Source: Mesorhizobium sp. ES1-4
GTDB taxonomy: Bacteria; Pseudomonadota; Alphaproteobacteria; Rhizobiales; Rhizobiaceae
Assembly: GCF_020164745.1 (NCBI RefSeq)
Contig: NZ_JAIUGV010000009.1
Coordinates: forward strand, 62,001 to 126,000
DNA: 64,000 nt
Direction: 5' to 3'
Within the stretch, counting starts at the first letter, position 1. The number at the start of each line of letters is the position of its first letter. The notes under the pieces are model-generated. The model was not told where the DNA came from. It did no database searches and saw nothing but the letters and a program-made list of their open reading frames with translations. The translations under genes and the position numbers were made by a program. Below are positions 35,543 through 44,291 of this stretch, piece by piece.

Positions 35543-37837
35543 CTAAATCAGCTTCTCCAGCGTGATCGGCAAATCCCGCACGCGTTTGCCCGTTGCGTGG
35601 AACACTGCATTCGCGATGGCCGGCGCCATGCCGACGATCGCCAGTTCGCCCACGCCCTTGCCGCCGAGCACCGAGGAGTGCAGGTCGGGGATGCCGACCG
35701 AGATGACCTCGATGTCGGGGATGTCGGCATTGGTGGGGACGAGATAGTCGGCGAGGTTGTTGTTGACGATGCGGCCGTGGCGGCGGTCCATGATGCCTTC
35801 TTCGAGCAGCGCCTGGCCGATGCCCATGATGATGCCGCCCTTCCATTGGCTTTCGGCGAGCTTCGGGTTGTAGAGCCGACCGGAATCCAGCGCCGACACC
35901 ACGCGCGACACGCGCACCGTGCCGAAATCCTCGTCGACGCGCACCTCGACGAAATGCGCGCACCAGGAGTGGCGGGAATAGTCGCCTTCCGTGTGCGGCA
36001 GCGCCATGGCGATGGTGGTGTAGTTCTTGTAGCGGTCCTCGGCGCTCGAATTGGCCGGCATGGTGTCGCCTACCGCTTCGATGCGGTCGCGGCCGACGCT
36101 TTCGAGCAGTTCGGAGATCGATACATCGGGACCGTCGCCGCGCGGCGCGGTGATACGGCCGTTGGCGACGACCAGCGTGTTGGCCTGCAGCGCGTGGAAG
36201 GGCGAGCGTGGATCGCTGATCGCAAGCCCGACCAGCTGGTCGAGTGCGGCGGTCGCGGCCTTATGGACGGCACCCGTCATCACGCCGGCCAGCCGTGAGC
36301 CGCCGGTGACGCCGGCGCGGGGGAAGCGGGAGTCCCCCAGCTTCACCACCACGTCGTCGGCGCTCACGCCAACCGTTTCGGCGGCGGTCTGTGCCAGGAT
36401 GGTGTAGGTGCCCTGGCCCATGTCGATCGAGGAGCTTTCGACCTCGACCGAACCATCGGCCAGGATGCGCACGATCGCCTCGCCATAGGCGCGCCGCACC
36501 GGATAGGTGCCGGCGGCGACGCCCCAGCCGATCAGCTGGTTGCCGTCGCGCATCGAGCGGGGCTCAGGCGTGCGCCTGGCCCAGCCGAAGCGCTCGGCGC
36601 CCGCTGCAAAAGCTTCGCGCAACTGCCTGGTCGACCATGCCTTTTTCGCTTCCGGATCCTGCTCGGCATAGTTCCGCAGCCGGATTTCCAGCGGATCGAT
36701 GCCGACTTCGTAGGAGAGTTCGTCGATGGCGCTTTCGATACCGAAGGCGCTGGGGTTTTCGCCCGGCGCGCGCATGGCGCCCGGCACCACCGAATTCACC
36801 CGCACGACATTCTGTTTCGAGGAGAAATTCGGCGTCGCGTACATGATCGAGGTGACCGACCCCAGCGGCTCGACCCACATGCCGTCGATCGAGGTTTCGT
36901 TGACGCCGCGATGCACGATCGACTGGATCATGCCGTCATGGTCGGCGCCGATCGTTACCGTCTGGCGGGTCGCGGCGCGGCCGCCATAGCCGGTGAAGGT
37001 CTGCGGCCGCGTCATCACCAGCCGCACCGGCCGGCCGAGCATCTTGGCGGCACATGCCGCTACCGCGCCATGGCCGAGCGCCAACGCCTTGGAGCCGAAG
37101 CCGCCGCCGATATAGGGCGACACCAGCCGCACATTCTCGAACGGCACGCCGAACCATTCGGCATAGGTGCGCGCCATGCCGTCCAGCCACTGGCTCGGCT
37201 CCCACACGGTGAGATGGTCGCCCTCCCAGCGGGCGATCAGGCCATGCGGTTCCATCGGCGCCTGGTATTCGCGCGGCGTGTTGTAGGCGGCGCAGATGCG
37301 CACCGGGGCGGAGGCGAAAGCGGCCTGCGCGTCGCCCCATTCCTTGGTCATGGCGTCGACCGGGATGCCGTCGCCGGCCTTGCCGTCGCTGAGGTCGACG
37401 ATTGCCGGCGTCTCATCATAGCTGACCTTGACCAGCGCCGCCGCGGCGACCGCCTGCTCGAAGGTCTCGGCGACGACGGCGGCGACATGCTGGCCCGAGA
37501 AGGTGATGTCGCGCGCCAGCGGGCAATAGGGCTTGTCCGGCGGCGGGGTGCCGAACCAGTCCGACGCGGTTCTCAGGCTGATGATCGTGTCCGGTGTCAG
37601 GACCTTGAGTACGCCCGGCGCCGCCTCGGCCGCCTTGCTGGCGATGGCGCGCACCTTGCCGGATGCAATCGTGCTTTCGACAAGCACGGCATGGGCGAGG
37701 CCTTCGAGTTGCTGCTCGACGGCGTATTTCGCCGCGCCGGTGATCTTGGCCGGGCCGTCGACGCGCGACAGCCGGCCGCCGACCGCGTCGGCGCCGCCAT
37801 CGGAAGCATCGCCATGTCTGATGCTGCGAACGGTCAT
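35543..37837 (-). CDS. molybdopterin-binding subunit of PaoC/xanthine dehydrogenase type (operon A)
   Basis: A 764-residue large subunit. The ATG at 37837 gives MTVRSIRHG and then GGRLSRVDGPAKITGAAKY, the usual start of the aldehyde oxidase/xanthine dehydrogenase a/b hammerhead domain. The Moco-binding signature IGGGFGSKALALGHG and a later GAMRAPGE motif are present, with a glutamate near the C-terminus (LLEEGIMDRRHGR region; GKGVGELAIVGMAPA). The overlap by four bases with the FAD subunit gene and the order [2Fe-2S]-FAD-Moco match E. coli paoABC. It oxidises an aldehyde or N-heterocycle; substrate unknown. Confidence 0.92.
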   Translation of the reverse strand: MTVRSIRHGDASDGGADAVGGRLSRVDGPAKITGAAKYAVEQQLEGLAHAVLVESTIASGKVRAIASKAAEAAPGVLKVLTPDTIISLRTASDWFGTPPPDKPYCPLARDITFSGQHVAAVVAETFEQAVAAAALVKVSYDETPAIVDLSDGKAGDGIPVDAMTKEWGDAQAAFASAPVRICAAYNTPREYQAPMEPHGLIARWEGDHLTVWEPSQWLDGMARTYAEWFGVPFENVRLVSPYIGGGFGSKALALGHGAVAACAAKMLGRPVRLVMTRPQTFTGYGGRAATRQTVTIGADHDGMIQSIVHRGVNETSIDGMWVEPLGSVTSIMYATPNFSSKQNVVRVNSVVPGAMRAPGENPSAFGIESAIDELSYEVGIDPLEIRLRNYAEQDPEAKKAWSTRQLREAFAAGAERFGWARRTPEPRSMRDGNQLIGWGVAAGTYPVRRAYGEAIVRILADGSVEVESSSIDMGQGTYTILAQTAAETVGVSADDVVVKLGDSRFPRAGVTGGSRLAGVMTGAVHKAATAALDQLVGLAISDPRSPFHALQANTLVVANGRITAPRGDGPDVSISELLESVGRDRIEAVGDTMPANSSAEDRYKNYTTIAMALPHTEGDYSRHSWCAHFVEVRVDEDFGTVRVSRVVSALDSGRLYNPKLAESQWKGGIIMGIGQALLEEGIMDRRHGRIVNNNLADYLVPTNADIPDIEVISVGIPDLHSSVLGGKGVGELAIVGMAPAIANAVFHATGKRVRDLPITLEKLI

Positions 37838-38817
37838 GCCGCTTCTCCCAATGTGAGGATGGCGCGCGCCACGACACGCGGCGCGAGCTCGATCTTGTAG
37901 TGGTTGGCGCCATGGTCGACGGCGCCCTCGACGGCGAGCAGGCTGGCGGCCCGCACGGCGTCCGGTTCCAGCACCTTGCCTTTCAACGCGTCTTCGACCG
38001 CCCGCGCACGCCACGGCTTGGTCGCGACGCCACCGAGCGCCACGCGCAAGTCGCGGATGGTGCGGCCATCTGGTTCCAGTTCGAGACCGACCGCGGCACT
38101 GGCGGCGGCGAATTCATAGGACTGCCGGTCGCGGACCTTCAGATAGGTCGAGCGGCGGGCGGCGGCGGAAGCGGGGATTTCGACGGCGGTGATCATCTCG
38201 CCCGGTTCGATCGCGTGTTCCTTGTCCGGCGTTGCGCCGGGCAGCAGGAAAAAGTCGTCCACTAAAAGCTGCCGCTCGCCGAGATGCACCGTCGCGTCGA
38301 AGGCGACCAGCGCGGTGGCGAGGTCGCCGGGATACATGGCGATGCAGGCCTCGCTGGTGCCGAGCACCGCGTGCCCCCTGGTGACGCCGCCGATGGCCGA
38401 ACAGCCGCTGCCGGGCTGGCGCTTGTTGCAGGCGGAGAAATTCGAGGGATCGCGGAAGTAGGGGCAGCGGGTGCGCTGCATCAGATTGCCGCCGATGGTC
38501 GCCATGTTGCGGATCTGGGCCGATGCCGCCTGCCACACCGCTTCGGAGACGGCCGGGAAGCGGCCCTTGATGTCTGCGTGGTCGGCGACATGGCCCATGC
38601 GGGCCAGCGCGCCGATCATGGCGCCGCGTTCGTCGACCGCGATCCCATCCAGCCCTTCGAGATGGGTGATGTCGACCAGCGTTTCGGGCTCGGCGACGCC
38701 GCATTTGGCGAGGTCGATCAATGTGGTGCCGCCGGCGAGCAGCATGGCGCCGGGCAGGGCGGCCGCCTGGCGCGCGGCCTCGGTCGAGGTGGCTCGAAGA
38801 TAGGCAAAGTCCCTCAT
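37834..38817 (-). CDS. FAD-binding subunit with [4Fe-4S]-type insert (operon A)
   Basis: A 327-residue subunit. FAD-binding segments AMLLAGGTTLIDLAK and MATIGGNLMQRTRC are present. The insert RCPYFRDPSNFSACNKR followed by GSGCSAIGG contains three to four cysteines, which in PaoB/hydroxybenzoyl-CoA reductase-type subunits hold an extra [4Fe-4S] cluster. It transfers electrons from the Moco and iron-sulfur sites to FAD. Both ends overlap neighbouring genes by four bases. Confidence 0.92.
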   Translation of the reverse strand: MRDFAYLRATSTEAARQAAALPGAMLLAGGTTLIDLAKCGVAEPETLVDITHLEGLDGIAVDERGAMIGALARMGHVADHADIKGRFPAVSEAVWQAASAQIRNMATIGGNLMQRTRCPYFRDPSNFSACNKRQPGSGCSAIGGVTRGHAVLGTSEACIAMYPGDLATALVAFDATVHLGERQLLVDDFFLLPGATPDKEHAIEPGEMITAVEIPASAAARRSTYLKVRDRQSYEFAAASAAVGLELEPDGRTIRDLRVALGGVATKPWRARAVEDALKGKVLEPDAVRAASLLAVEGAVDHGANHYKIELAPRVVARAILTLGEAA

Positions 38818-39296
38818 GACGCGGCCTCCAGCGCTGCCTGGCGCACGGCGGCGACGATGTGCGGATAGGCGCCGCAGCGGCAGAGATTGCCGGCCATGTA
38901 TTCGCGGATCTCCTCATCCGATCCGGCATGGCCCTCGCGGATGCAGGCCACCGCCGACATGATCTGGCCGGGCGTGCAATAGCCGCACTGGAAGGCGTCC
39001 CGTTCGAGGAAGGCAGTCTGCACGGGATGCGGTTCGCCCTCCCGTGCAAGCCCCTCTATGGTGGTGATGGCGCGGCCCTCGGCTTGCGCGGCCAGGGTGA
39101 GACAGGCGAGCACGCGCTCGCCGTCGACATGCACGGTGCAGGCACCGCACTGGCCGTGGTCGCAGCCTTTCTTGGTTCCGGTCAGGCCGAGGCGATCGCG
39201 CAAGGCATCGAGCAGCGTAACACGCGGCTCGAGTTCCAGCGTGTGATGCTGGCCGTTGATATCGAGATGAACGGGAATCGTGGTCTTGCTCGTCAT
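38814..39296 (-). CDS. [2Fe-2S] subunit of molybdenum hydroxylase (operon A)
   Basis: A 160-residue first gene of the operon. A plant-type ferredoxin domain (GCDHGQCGACTVHVDG) and a helical domain (CGYCTPGQIMSAV and GNLCRCGAYPHI) bind two [2Fe-2S] clusters. There is no Tat signal at the chosen ATG (39296), unlike E. coli PaoA, so a cytoplasmic enzyme is expected. The ATG has GGAG ten bases upstream within a leader shared with operon B. Confidence 0.92.
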   Translation of the reverse strand: MTSKTTIPVHLDINGQHHTLELEPRVTLLDALRDRLGLTGTKKGCDHGQCGACTVHVDGERVLACLTLAAQAEGRAITTIEGLAREGEPHPVQTAFLERDAFQCGYCTPGQIMSAVACIREGHAGSDEEIREYMAGNLCRCGAYPHIVAAVRQAALEAAS

Positions 39297-39335
39297 GGGC
39301 GTCTGGCTCCAGTTGCTTGACGCTGAGGGGAATGA
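39294..39335 (-). promoter_or_regulatory. 42-base leader shared with operon B (copy A)
   Basis: From the start codon upward, these 42 bases are identical to those at 43213-43254. They include the ribosome binding site CTGGAG and the run TGACGCTGAGGGGA on the plus strand. Identity stops abruptly on both sides of the leader, which indicates a recent copy or strong selection on a translation or control element. Confidence 0.7.
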
Positions 39336-39411
39336 AATTGCAGTCAGGGTAGGAAGGATCCACCGCTTGCCTGCCCTGGCGCTGCGCAGTCGCTTCGTGC
39401 GGGCCGCTCGT

Positions 39412-41670
39412 TCACCCCAGCATGTCCTCGATCCGGATCGGAAAGCGCCGGGGCCGCACGCCGGTCGCGTGCCAGACCGCATTGGTGACAGCGCCGGCCG
39501 TGCCGGTAATGCCGATTTCACCGACGCCCTTGATGCCGAGAGCGTTCACGTGAGGGTCGTCCTCGTGAACCAGCAGCGCCTCGACCGATGGCACGTCGGC
39601 ATTCACTGGGACATGATAGTCGGCGAGGTTGGCATTCTGGATGCGGCCGGAGCGCCGGTCGGTGACGGCTTCCTCATGCAGCGCGAAGGAAACGCCCCAG
39701 ATCATCCCGCCATAATACTGGCTGCGCACCAGCCGCGGGTTGATGACCCGTCCGGCGGCGAATGCGCCGACCAGCCGGGTGACGCGAATCTGGCCTAAAT
39801 CCGGGTCGACCTTGACCTCGGCGAAGACGGCGCCGTGCGCGTGCTTGGCGTAGGTCTCCTGCGAGGCCGGATCCGGAGCACCCTTACCACGGCCTTCGAT
39901 CTCGGCAAGGCCCGCGCGGGCGAGGATGTCGGCATAGCTTTCGCTGCGGCTTTCGTCGTCGCGCCGGTAAAGGCGTCCGCCGCGTGCCAGCACACCTTCA
40001 TTGCCGGCGCCGAACAGGGGCGAAGCCTCGTTGCCGGTGGCGAGATCGGCCAGCCTGGCGATGACGGCCGCACCCGCATTGTGGATGGCCATGCCGGCCG
40101 TCGCCGTATGGCCCGAACCGCCGGCGATACCCGCATTGGGCAGGTCGGAACTGCCCGCCCTGAAATCGACCTGGTCGATGTCGAGCCCCAGCCCGTCGGC
40201 CGCAATCTGGGCAAAGGCCGTCCAGGCGCCTTGGCCCATATCCTGTGCGCCGGTCTCCATCAAACCGCTGCCGTCGGCCCTCAGCACCGCGCGTGCTTCG
40301 GCCTGGAACATGATTGCCGGGAACGTTGCGGTGCCCATGCCCCAGCCGGTGAGGAAGCCGTCGGCGTCGCGCATCCGCCTCGGCTGCAGCGGACGGCTCG
40401 CCCAGCCGAATCTCTCGGCCGCCTGCTCGTAGCATTCGCGCAGCGCCTTGGAGGAGAAGGGCTTTCCCGTCATAGGCTCCACTTCGGCATAATTCCTGAG
40501 CCGGAATTCCAGCGGATCCATGCCGCAGGCGTGGGCCGCCTCATCGATCGCGCTCTCGAGCGCGATCGAACCGGTGGCCTCGCCCGGCGCGCGCATGAAC
40601 AGCGGCGTGCCGGTGTCGAGCCGCACAGCATCGTGCGAGGTGGCGATGGCCGGACTGGCATAGAGCGTGTGCGAGGCGTCCGCCGCCGGTTCGAAGAAAT
40701 CGTCGAACGTGCTGGACGTGGTCCTGGCGTGATGGGAGATCGCGGTCAGCCGCCCTTCGCCATCCATGCCCATGCGCAATGTCTGGCGGGTCGGGGCGCG
40801 ATGGCCGACCGGGCCGAACATCTGCTCGCGCCGGAGCACCAGCTTGACCGGGCGGCCGACAAGCTTGGCCGCCAGTATGCCGAGCACCTGCGGTCCGGAA
40901 ATCATGCCCTTGGAGCCGAAACCGCCACCCAGGAACGGGCTGCGGATGTGGACGTTTTGGGGCGCGATGCCGAACAGGCCGGCAATGCGGCCCTGTGCCA
41001 TGGCAAGGCCCTGGCTCGGCGTGTCGATCGACAGCCGGTCGCCATCCCAGGCGGCGACGATTGCGTGGGGCTCCATGGCGTTGTGGTATTGGGCCGGCGT
41101 CTCGTAGGTCGCCTCGATCCGCGTCCTTGCCGATTCGAGGCCGGCCTCGACGTCGCCCTTCTGCTGCACCGCAGGGCCGCCGACGCCGACACCGCGGGGC
41201 ACGAAGCCTTCGGCGCCGTCGAGGCCGACGCGCGCCGGCAGGACCTCATAGCGCGGCGACAGTAGCGCCGCGCCTTCGGTCGCTGCTTCCAGCGTCTGCG
41301 CGATCACCACGGCAATGCTCTGGTTGGGATAGCGAACCCGATCGTTCTGCAGCAGGTCGAGCCGGAACATGAAGGGATGGTCCTTGGCATCCGGATCGGC
41401 GGCGAGCGCCGGCCGGTTCAGCGGCGTCATCACCTCGACCACGCCCGAATGCGCCTTGGCCGCCTCGACATCCAGCGAGACAACCCGGCCGCGCGCGATG
41501 CTGGAGACGGCGAGCGCGGCGTACAGCATGCCGGGCGGATGGTTATCGGCGGCGAAGCGCGCGGTCCCCGTGACTTTCAAGAATCCGTCGCGGCGGGTCA
41601 GCGGCTGGCCGATGCTGGAGCCATGACGCGTGTGGGCAGGCTGTTGGTTGGGGCCGAGTTCAAGCGTCAT
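39412..41670 (-). CDS. molybdopterin-binding subunit of PaoC type (operon B)
   Basis: A 752-residue large subunit, paralogous to the one at 35543-37837. The ATG at 41670 starts MTLELGPNQQP. The hammerhead start (PLTRRDGFLKVTGTARFAAD), Moco signature LGGGFGSKGMISG, FMRAPGEATGS and the C-terminal GVGEIGITG motif are all present. The gene overlaps the FAD subunit gene by 11 bases. The two large subunits are clearly diverged in sequence, so they probably act on different substrates. Confidence 0.92.
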   Translation of the reverse strand: MTLELGPNQQPAHTRHGSSIGQPLTRRDGFLKVTGTARFAADNHPPGMLYAALAVSSIARGRVVSLDVEAAKAHSGVVEVMTPLNRPALAADPDAKDHPFMFRLDLLQNDRVRYPNQSIAVVIAQTLEAATEGAALLSPRYEVLPARVGLDGAEGFVPRGVGVGGPAVQQKGDVEAGLESARTRIEATYETPAQYHNAMEPHAIVAAWDGDRLSIDTPSQGLAMAQGRIAGLFGIAPQNVHIRSPFLGGGFGSKGMISGPQVLGILAAKLVGRPVKLVLRREQMFGPVGHRAPTRQTLRMGMDGEGRLTAISHHARTTSSTFDDFFEPAADASHTLYASPAIATSHDAVRLDTGTPLFMRAPGEATGSIALESAIDEAAHACGMDPLEFRLRNYAEVEPMTGKPFSSKALRECYEQAAERFGWASRPLQPRRMRDADGFLTGWGMGTATFPAIMFQAEARAVLRADGSGLMETGAQDMGQGAWTAFAQIAADGLGLDIDQVDFRAGSSDLPNAGIAGGSGHTATAGMAIHNAGAAVIARLADLATGNEASPLFGAGNEGVLARGGRLYRRDDESRSESYADILARAGLAEIEGRGKGAPDPASQETYAKHAHGAVFAEVKVDPDLGQIRVTRLVGAFAAGRVINPRLVRSQYYGGMIWGVSFALHEEAVTDRRSGRIQNANLADYHVPVNADVPSVEALLVHEDDPHVNALGIKGVGEIGITGTAGAVTNAVWHATGVRPRRFPIRIEDMLG

Positions 41671-42718
41671 GACGCACTCCGGGAAGGGAGGAAAAGGGGG
41701 AAGCGGGCAGCGCGGGCATAAGAGCGGGCGTTCCGGCAAGGGCGGACATCAGCGTCCTGACGACAATGCGGCGGGCAAGCTCGATCTTGAACGCATTGTC
41801 GCCGGGTGGGCTGGCGTCGGCCAACGCGGCATCCGCGGCGCGAACGAACGCCGCTTCGTCGGCATCGGCGCCAAGCAGCACCGCTTCCGCCGCGCGAGCC
41901 CGCCATGGTTTGGCCGCGACACCGCCGAGCGCCAGCCGCGCGGCTCGGATCTTGCCGTCCCTGACCGTCAGGGCCGCGGCCGCCGAGACAACGGCGAAGG
42001 CATAGGAGGTGCGTTCGCGCATTTTCAGGTAGCGGGCGTGAGCGGCGAAGGACGCTGCTTCCGCCGGCAGGCGGATCGCAACGATCAGCTCGCCCGGCTC
42101 CAGCACGGTTTCGCGCTGCGGCGTGTCGCCCGGAAGCCGGTGGAATTCCTCCAGCGTCACATGGCGCCGGCCCTGCTTGCCCTCGATCTCGACCACGGCG
42201 TCCAGCGCCACCAGCGGCACGCAGAAATCCGAGGGATGGGTGGCGATGCAGGCATCGCTCCAGCCCAGGATGGCGTGCAGGCGGTTCTCGCCGCCCAGTG
42301 CCGAGCAGCCGGAACCGGGTTCGCGCCTGTTGCAGGCGCTGGCGGTGTCGTAGAAGTAACTGCACCGCGTACGCTGCAACAGATTGCCGCCGGCGGTGGC
42401 CGCATTGCGAAGCTGTGCCGAGGCGCCGGAAAGCAGCGCTTCTGCCACCGCAGGATAGGCCTTGGCGAAGGCCGGATCGTGCGCGAGATCGGCATTGCGG
42501 ACCAGCGCGCCGATGCGCAGGCCGCCATCATCGAGCGTCTCGATGCGGTTGAGTTCCGGCAGCCGGGTGATGTCGACGATCCGTTCGGGGCTGGTCACGC
42601 CGCCCTTCATCAGGTCGAGCAGATTGGTGCCGCCGGCGAGATAGGCCGAACCCGGCTCGGCTGCCGCCACAAGGGCCTCGGAAATGGTGGCGGGCCTGAC
42701 GTAATCGAAGTCTCTCAT
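41660..42718 (-). CDS. FAD-binding subunit with [4Fe-4S]-type insert (operon B)
   Basis: A 352-residue subunit with FAD segments SAYLAGGTNLLDLMKGG and NAATAGGNLLQRTRC, and the cysteine insert RCSYFYDTASACNRRE plus GSGCSALGG as in operon A. It has about 25 more residues than the operon A subunit, mostly as a C-terminal tail. Its stop overlaps the next gene and its start overlaps the [2Fe-2S] gene, consistent with one coupled transcript. Confidence 0.92.
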   Translation of the reverse strand: MRDFDYVRPATISEALVAAAEPGSAYLAGGTNLLDLMKGGVTSPERIVDITRLPELNRIETLDDGGLRIGALVRNADLAHDPAFAKAYPAVAEALLSGASAQLRNAATAGGNLLQRTRCSYFYDTASACNRREPGSGCSALGGENRLHAILGWSDACIATHPSDFCVPLVALDAVVEIEGKQGRRHVTLEEFHRLPGDTPQRETVLEPGELIVAIRLPAEAASFAAHARYLKMRERTSYAFAVVSAAAALTVRDGKIRAARLALGGVAAKPWRARAAEAVLLGADADEAAFVRAADAALADASPPGDNAFKIELARRIVVRTLMSALAGTPALMPALPASPFSSLPGVRHDA

Positions 42719-43215
42719 GCCGCGGTCCTCCGGTCGGTCCTGGCAAGTTGCTGCTGGGCTTCCAGGACGGCCTCCACGATGCCGCTATAGGCCGCGCAGC
42801 GGCATATGTTGCCGCTCAACCCCTCGCGGATGCGCTCGGGATCGGCGCCAGCCTGTCCTTCGGCGATCAGGCCTATCGTGCTCATGATCTGGCCGGGCGT
42901 GCAGAAACCGCACTGGAAGCCGTCATGGGCGATGAAGGCGGCCTGCACCGGATGCAGTTCTTCACCGTGAGCGACGCCTTCGATGGTCAGCACCTCGGCG
43001 CCGTCATGGCTGACTGCCAGCGCGAGACAGGAGTTTATGCGCTTGCCGTCGACCAGAACCGTGCACGCACCGCACTGGCCGCGATCGCAGCCCTTCTTGG
43101 TGCCGGTGAGCTCAAGCTGCTCGCGCAGCAGGTCGAGCAAGGTGACGCGGGGGTCTACTTCCAATTCGTGGTGGTGTCCGTTGACGGTAAGCGAGATGGG
43201 GAGGGTGGTGGTCAT
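42715..43215 (-). CDS. [2Fe-2S] subunit of molybdenum hydroxylase (operon B)
   Basis: A 166-residue subunit with the cysteine motifs GCDRGQCGACTVLVDG, CGFCTPGQIMSTIG and GNICRCAAYSGI. It heads operon B, is divergent from the TetR gene, and has the same leader as its counterpart in operon A. No Tat signal is seen. Confidence 0.92.
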   Translation of the reverse strand: MTTTLPISLTVNGHHHELEVDPRVTLLDLLREQLELTGTKKGCDRGQCGACTVLVDGKRINSCLALAVSHDGAEVLTIEGVAHGEELHPVQAAFIAHDGFQCGFCTPGQIMSTIGLIAEGQAGADPERIREGLSGNICRCAAYSGIVEAVLEAQQQLARTDRRTAA

Positions 43216-43254
43216 GGGCGTCTGGCTCCAGTTGCTTGACGCTGAGGGGAATGA
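43213..43254 (-). promoter_or_regulatory. 42-base leader shared with operon A (copy B)
   Basis: Identical to 39294-39335, covering the start codon, the GGAG ribosome binding site and about 25 bases beyond it. The flanking sequences are unrelated outside this block apart from two bases next to the start codon. Confidence 0.7.
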
Positions 43255-43391
43255 TCTGGCGCTTGGGAAGGAAAGGGCAAGGTCAGGCGGCGGCCGATCC
43301 GCGGCGGGTGGGGAGGGGTGACAGATTGCGGCTTCGAAAGACGTGACATACCGGCTCACCTGATTATATGATAAAGGTTCTCCACTAAAAG

Positions 43392-43405
43392 CGGAGGTGC
43401 CTCCG
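43392..43405. promoter_or_regulatory. candidate TetR operator
   Basis: CGGAGG-TG-CCTCCG is a perfect inverted repeat, extended loosely by AAA and TTT on each side. It sits in the 250-base region between operon B and the divergent TetR gene, next to an AT-rich stretch (TTATATGATAA near 43364), and is the best operator candidate there. Confidence 0.55.
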
Positions 43406-43467
43406 TTTATTACGTGGGGGCTGGCCAGGCATGGTTCAAGCCCCCATATCCCTGGTGGAGAAAAAAA

Positions 43468-44094
43468 TTGGCTTTTGAGCCCGTCACGACTGCCGATCAG
43501 AAACCCGTCGCCGACAAGCCATTGCGTGCCGATGCCCGGCGCAATCGGGACCGGCTGGCCGTGGTGGCGGCTTCAGTCTTTGCCGAGCGCGGCATCGACG
43601 CCTCGCTGGAGGAGATCGCGCGGCGCGCCGGCGTCGGCATCGGCACGCTCTACCGGCATTTCCCGACGCGCGAGCATCTGGTCGAGGTGGTTTACCGCCG
43701 TGAGGCGGAGGGGCTGTGCGCGGCGGCCGGCGAGCTTGCGGCCAAATATCCCTCCGATGTCGCGCTGGAAGAATGGATGCGCCGCTTCGTCGACTATATC
43801 GCCACCAAACGCGGCCTGGCGACCAGCCTGCGCATCCTCCTCACCACCAATTCGACGCTGTTCTCCGACACGTCCGGCCGGGTCTCCCAGGCGCTGCGGC
43901 AACTGGTCGAGGCGGCGGTGGCCGACGGCACCATCCGCGCCGACGTCGACGCCTCGGACGTTCTGCATGCGCTCGGCGGCATCTACTCGGCGCCCGACAC
44001 GCCGGAGTGGCGCGACCGATCGCGGCGGCTGGTCAAGCTGTTGATGGACGGCTTGCGGTTCGGGGCGGAGCGGCCGGCGAAAGGCCCGCGCTGA
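43468..44094 (+). CDS. TetR-family regulator
   Basis: A 208-residue protein. TTG 43468 was chosen because GGTGGAG ends seven bases upstream; an ATG or GTG with a good site is not available. The N-terminal helix-turn-helix (ASLEEIARRAGVGIGTLYRHF, split as IDASLEEIARRAGV and GIGTLYRHFPTRE) is canonical. The C-terminal ligand domain is all-helical. It is divergent from molybdenum hydroxylase operon B, which it probably represses, and might also act on operon A. The unit after it could be under its control too, but spacing of about 200 bases argues for a separate promoter. Confidence 0.88.
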   Translation: MAFEPVTTADQKPVADKPLRADARRNRDRLAVVAASVFAERGIDASLEEIARRAGVGIGTLYRHFPTREHLVEVVYRREAEGLCAAAGELAAKYPSDVALEEWMRRFVDYIATKRGLATSLRILLTTNSTLFSDTSGRVSQALRQLVEAAVADGTIRADVDASDVLHALGGIYSAPDTPEWRDRSRRLVKLLMDGLRFGAERPAKGPR

Positions 44095-44291
44095 GCGAGG
44101 CGAGCGGCCGACACTCCCGATCCACCCGCTGGGCCACAAGGCTCGCACAAGCGCCGGAGCCCAAGGTGGAGCCGCACATCGTGCAGGCGGCGTGGAGGCT
44201 GAACCGGCCGTAACCACCGCGTGGCAGAAGGCTTGAGGGCTTGAAAAGCGCGGCAGTTCAAATCGAGACATTCGACGACCGGAATCTAATC

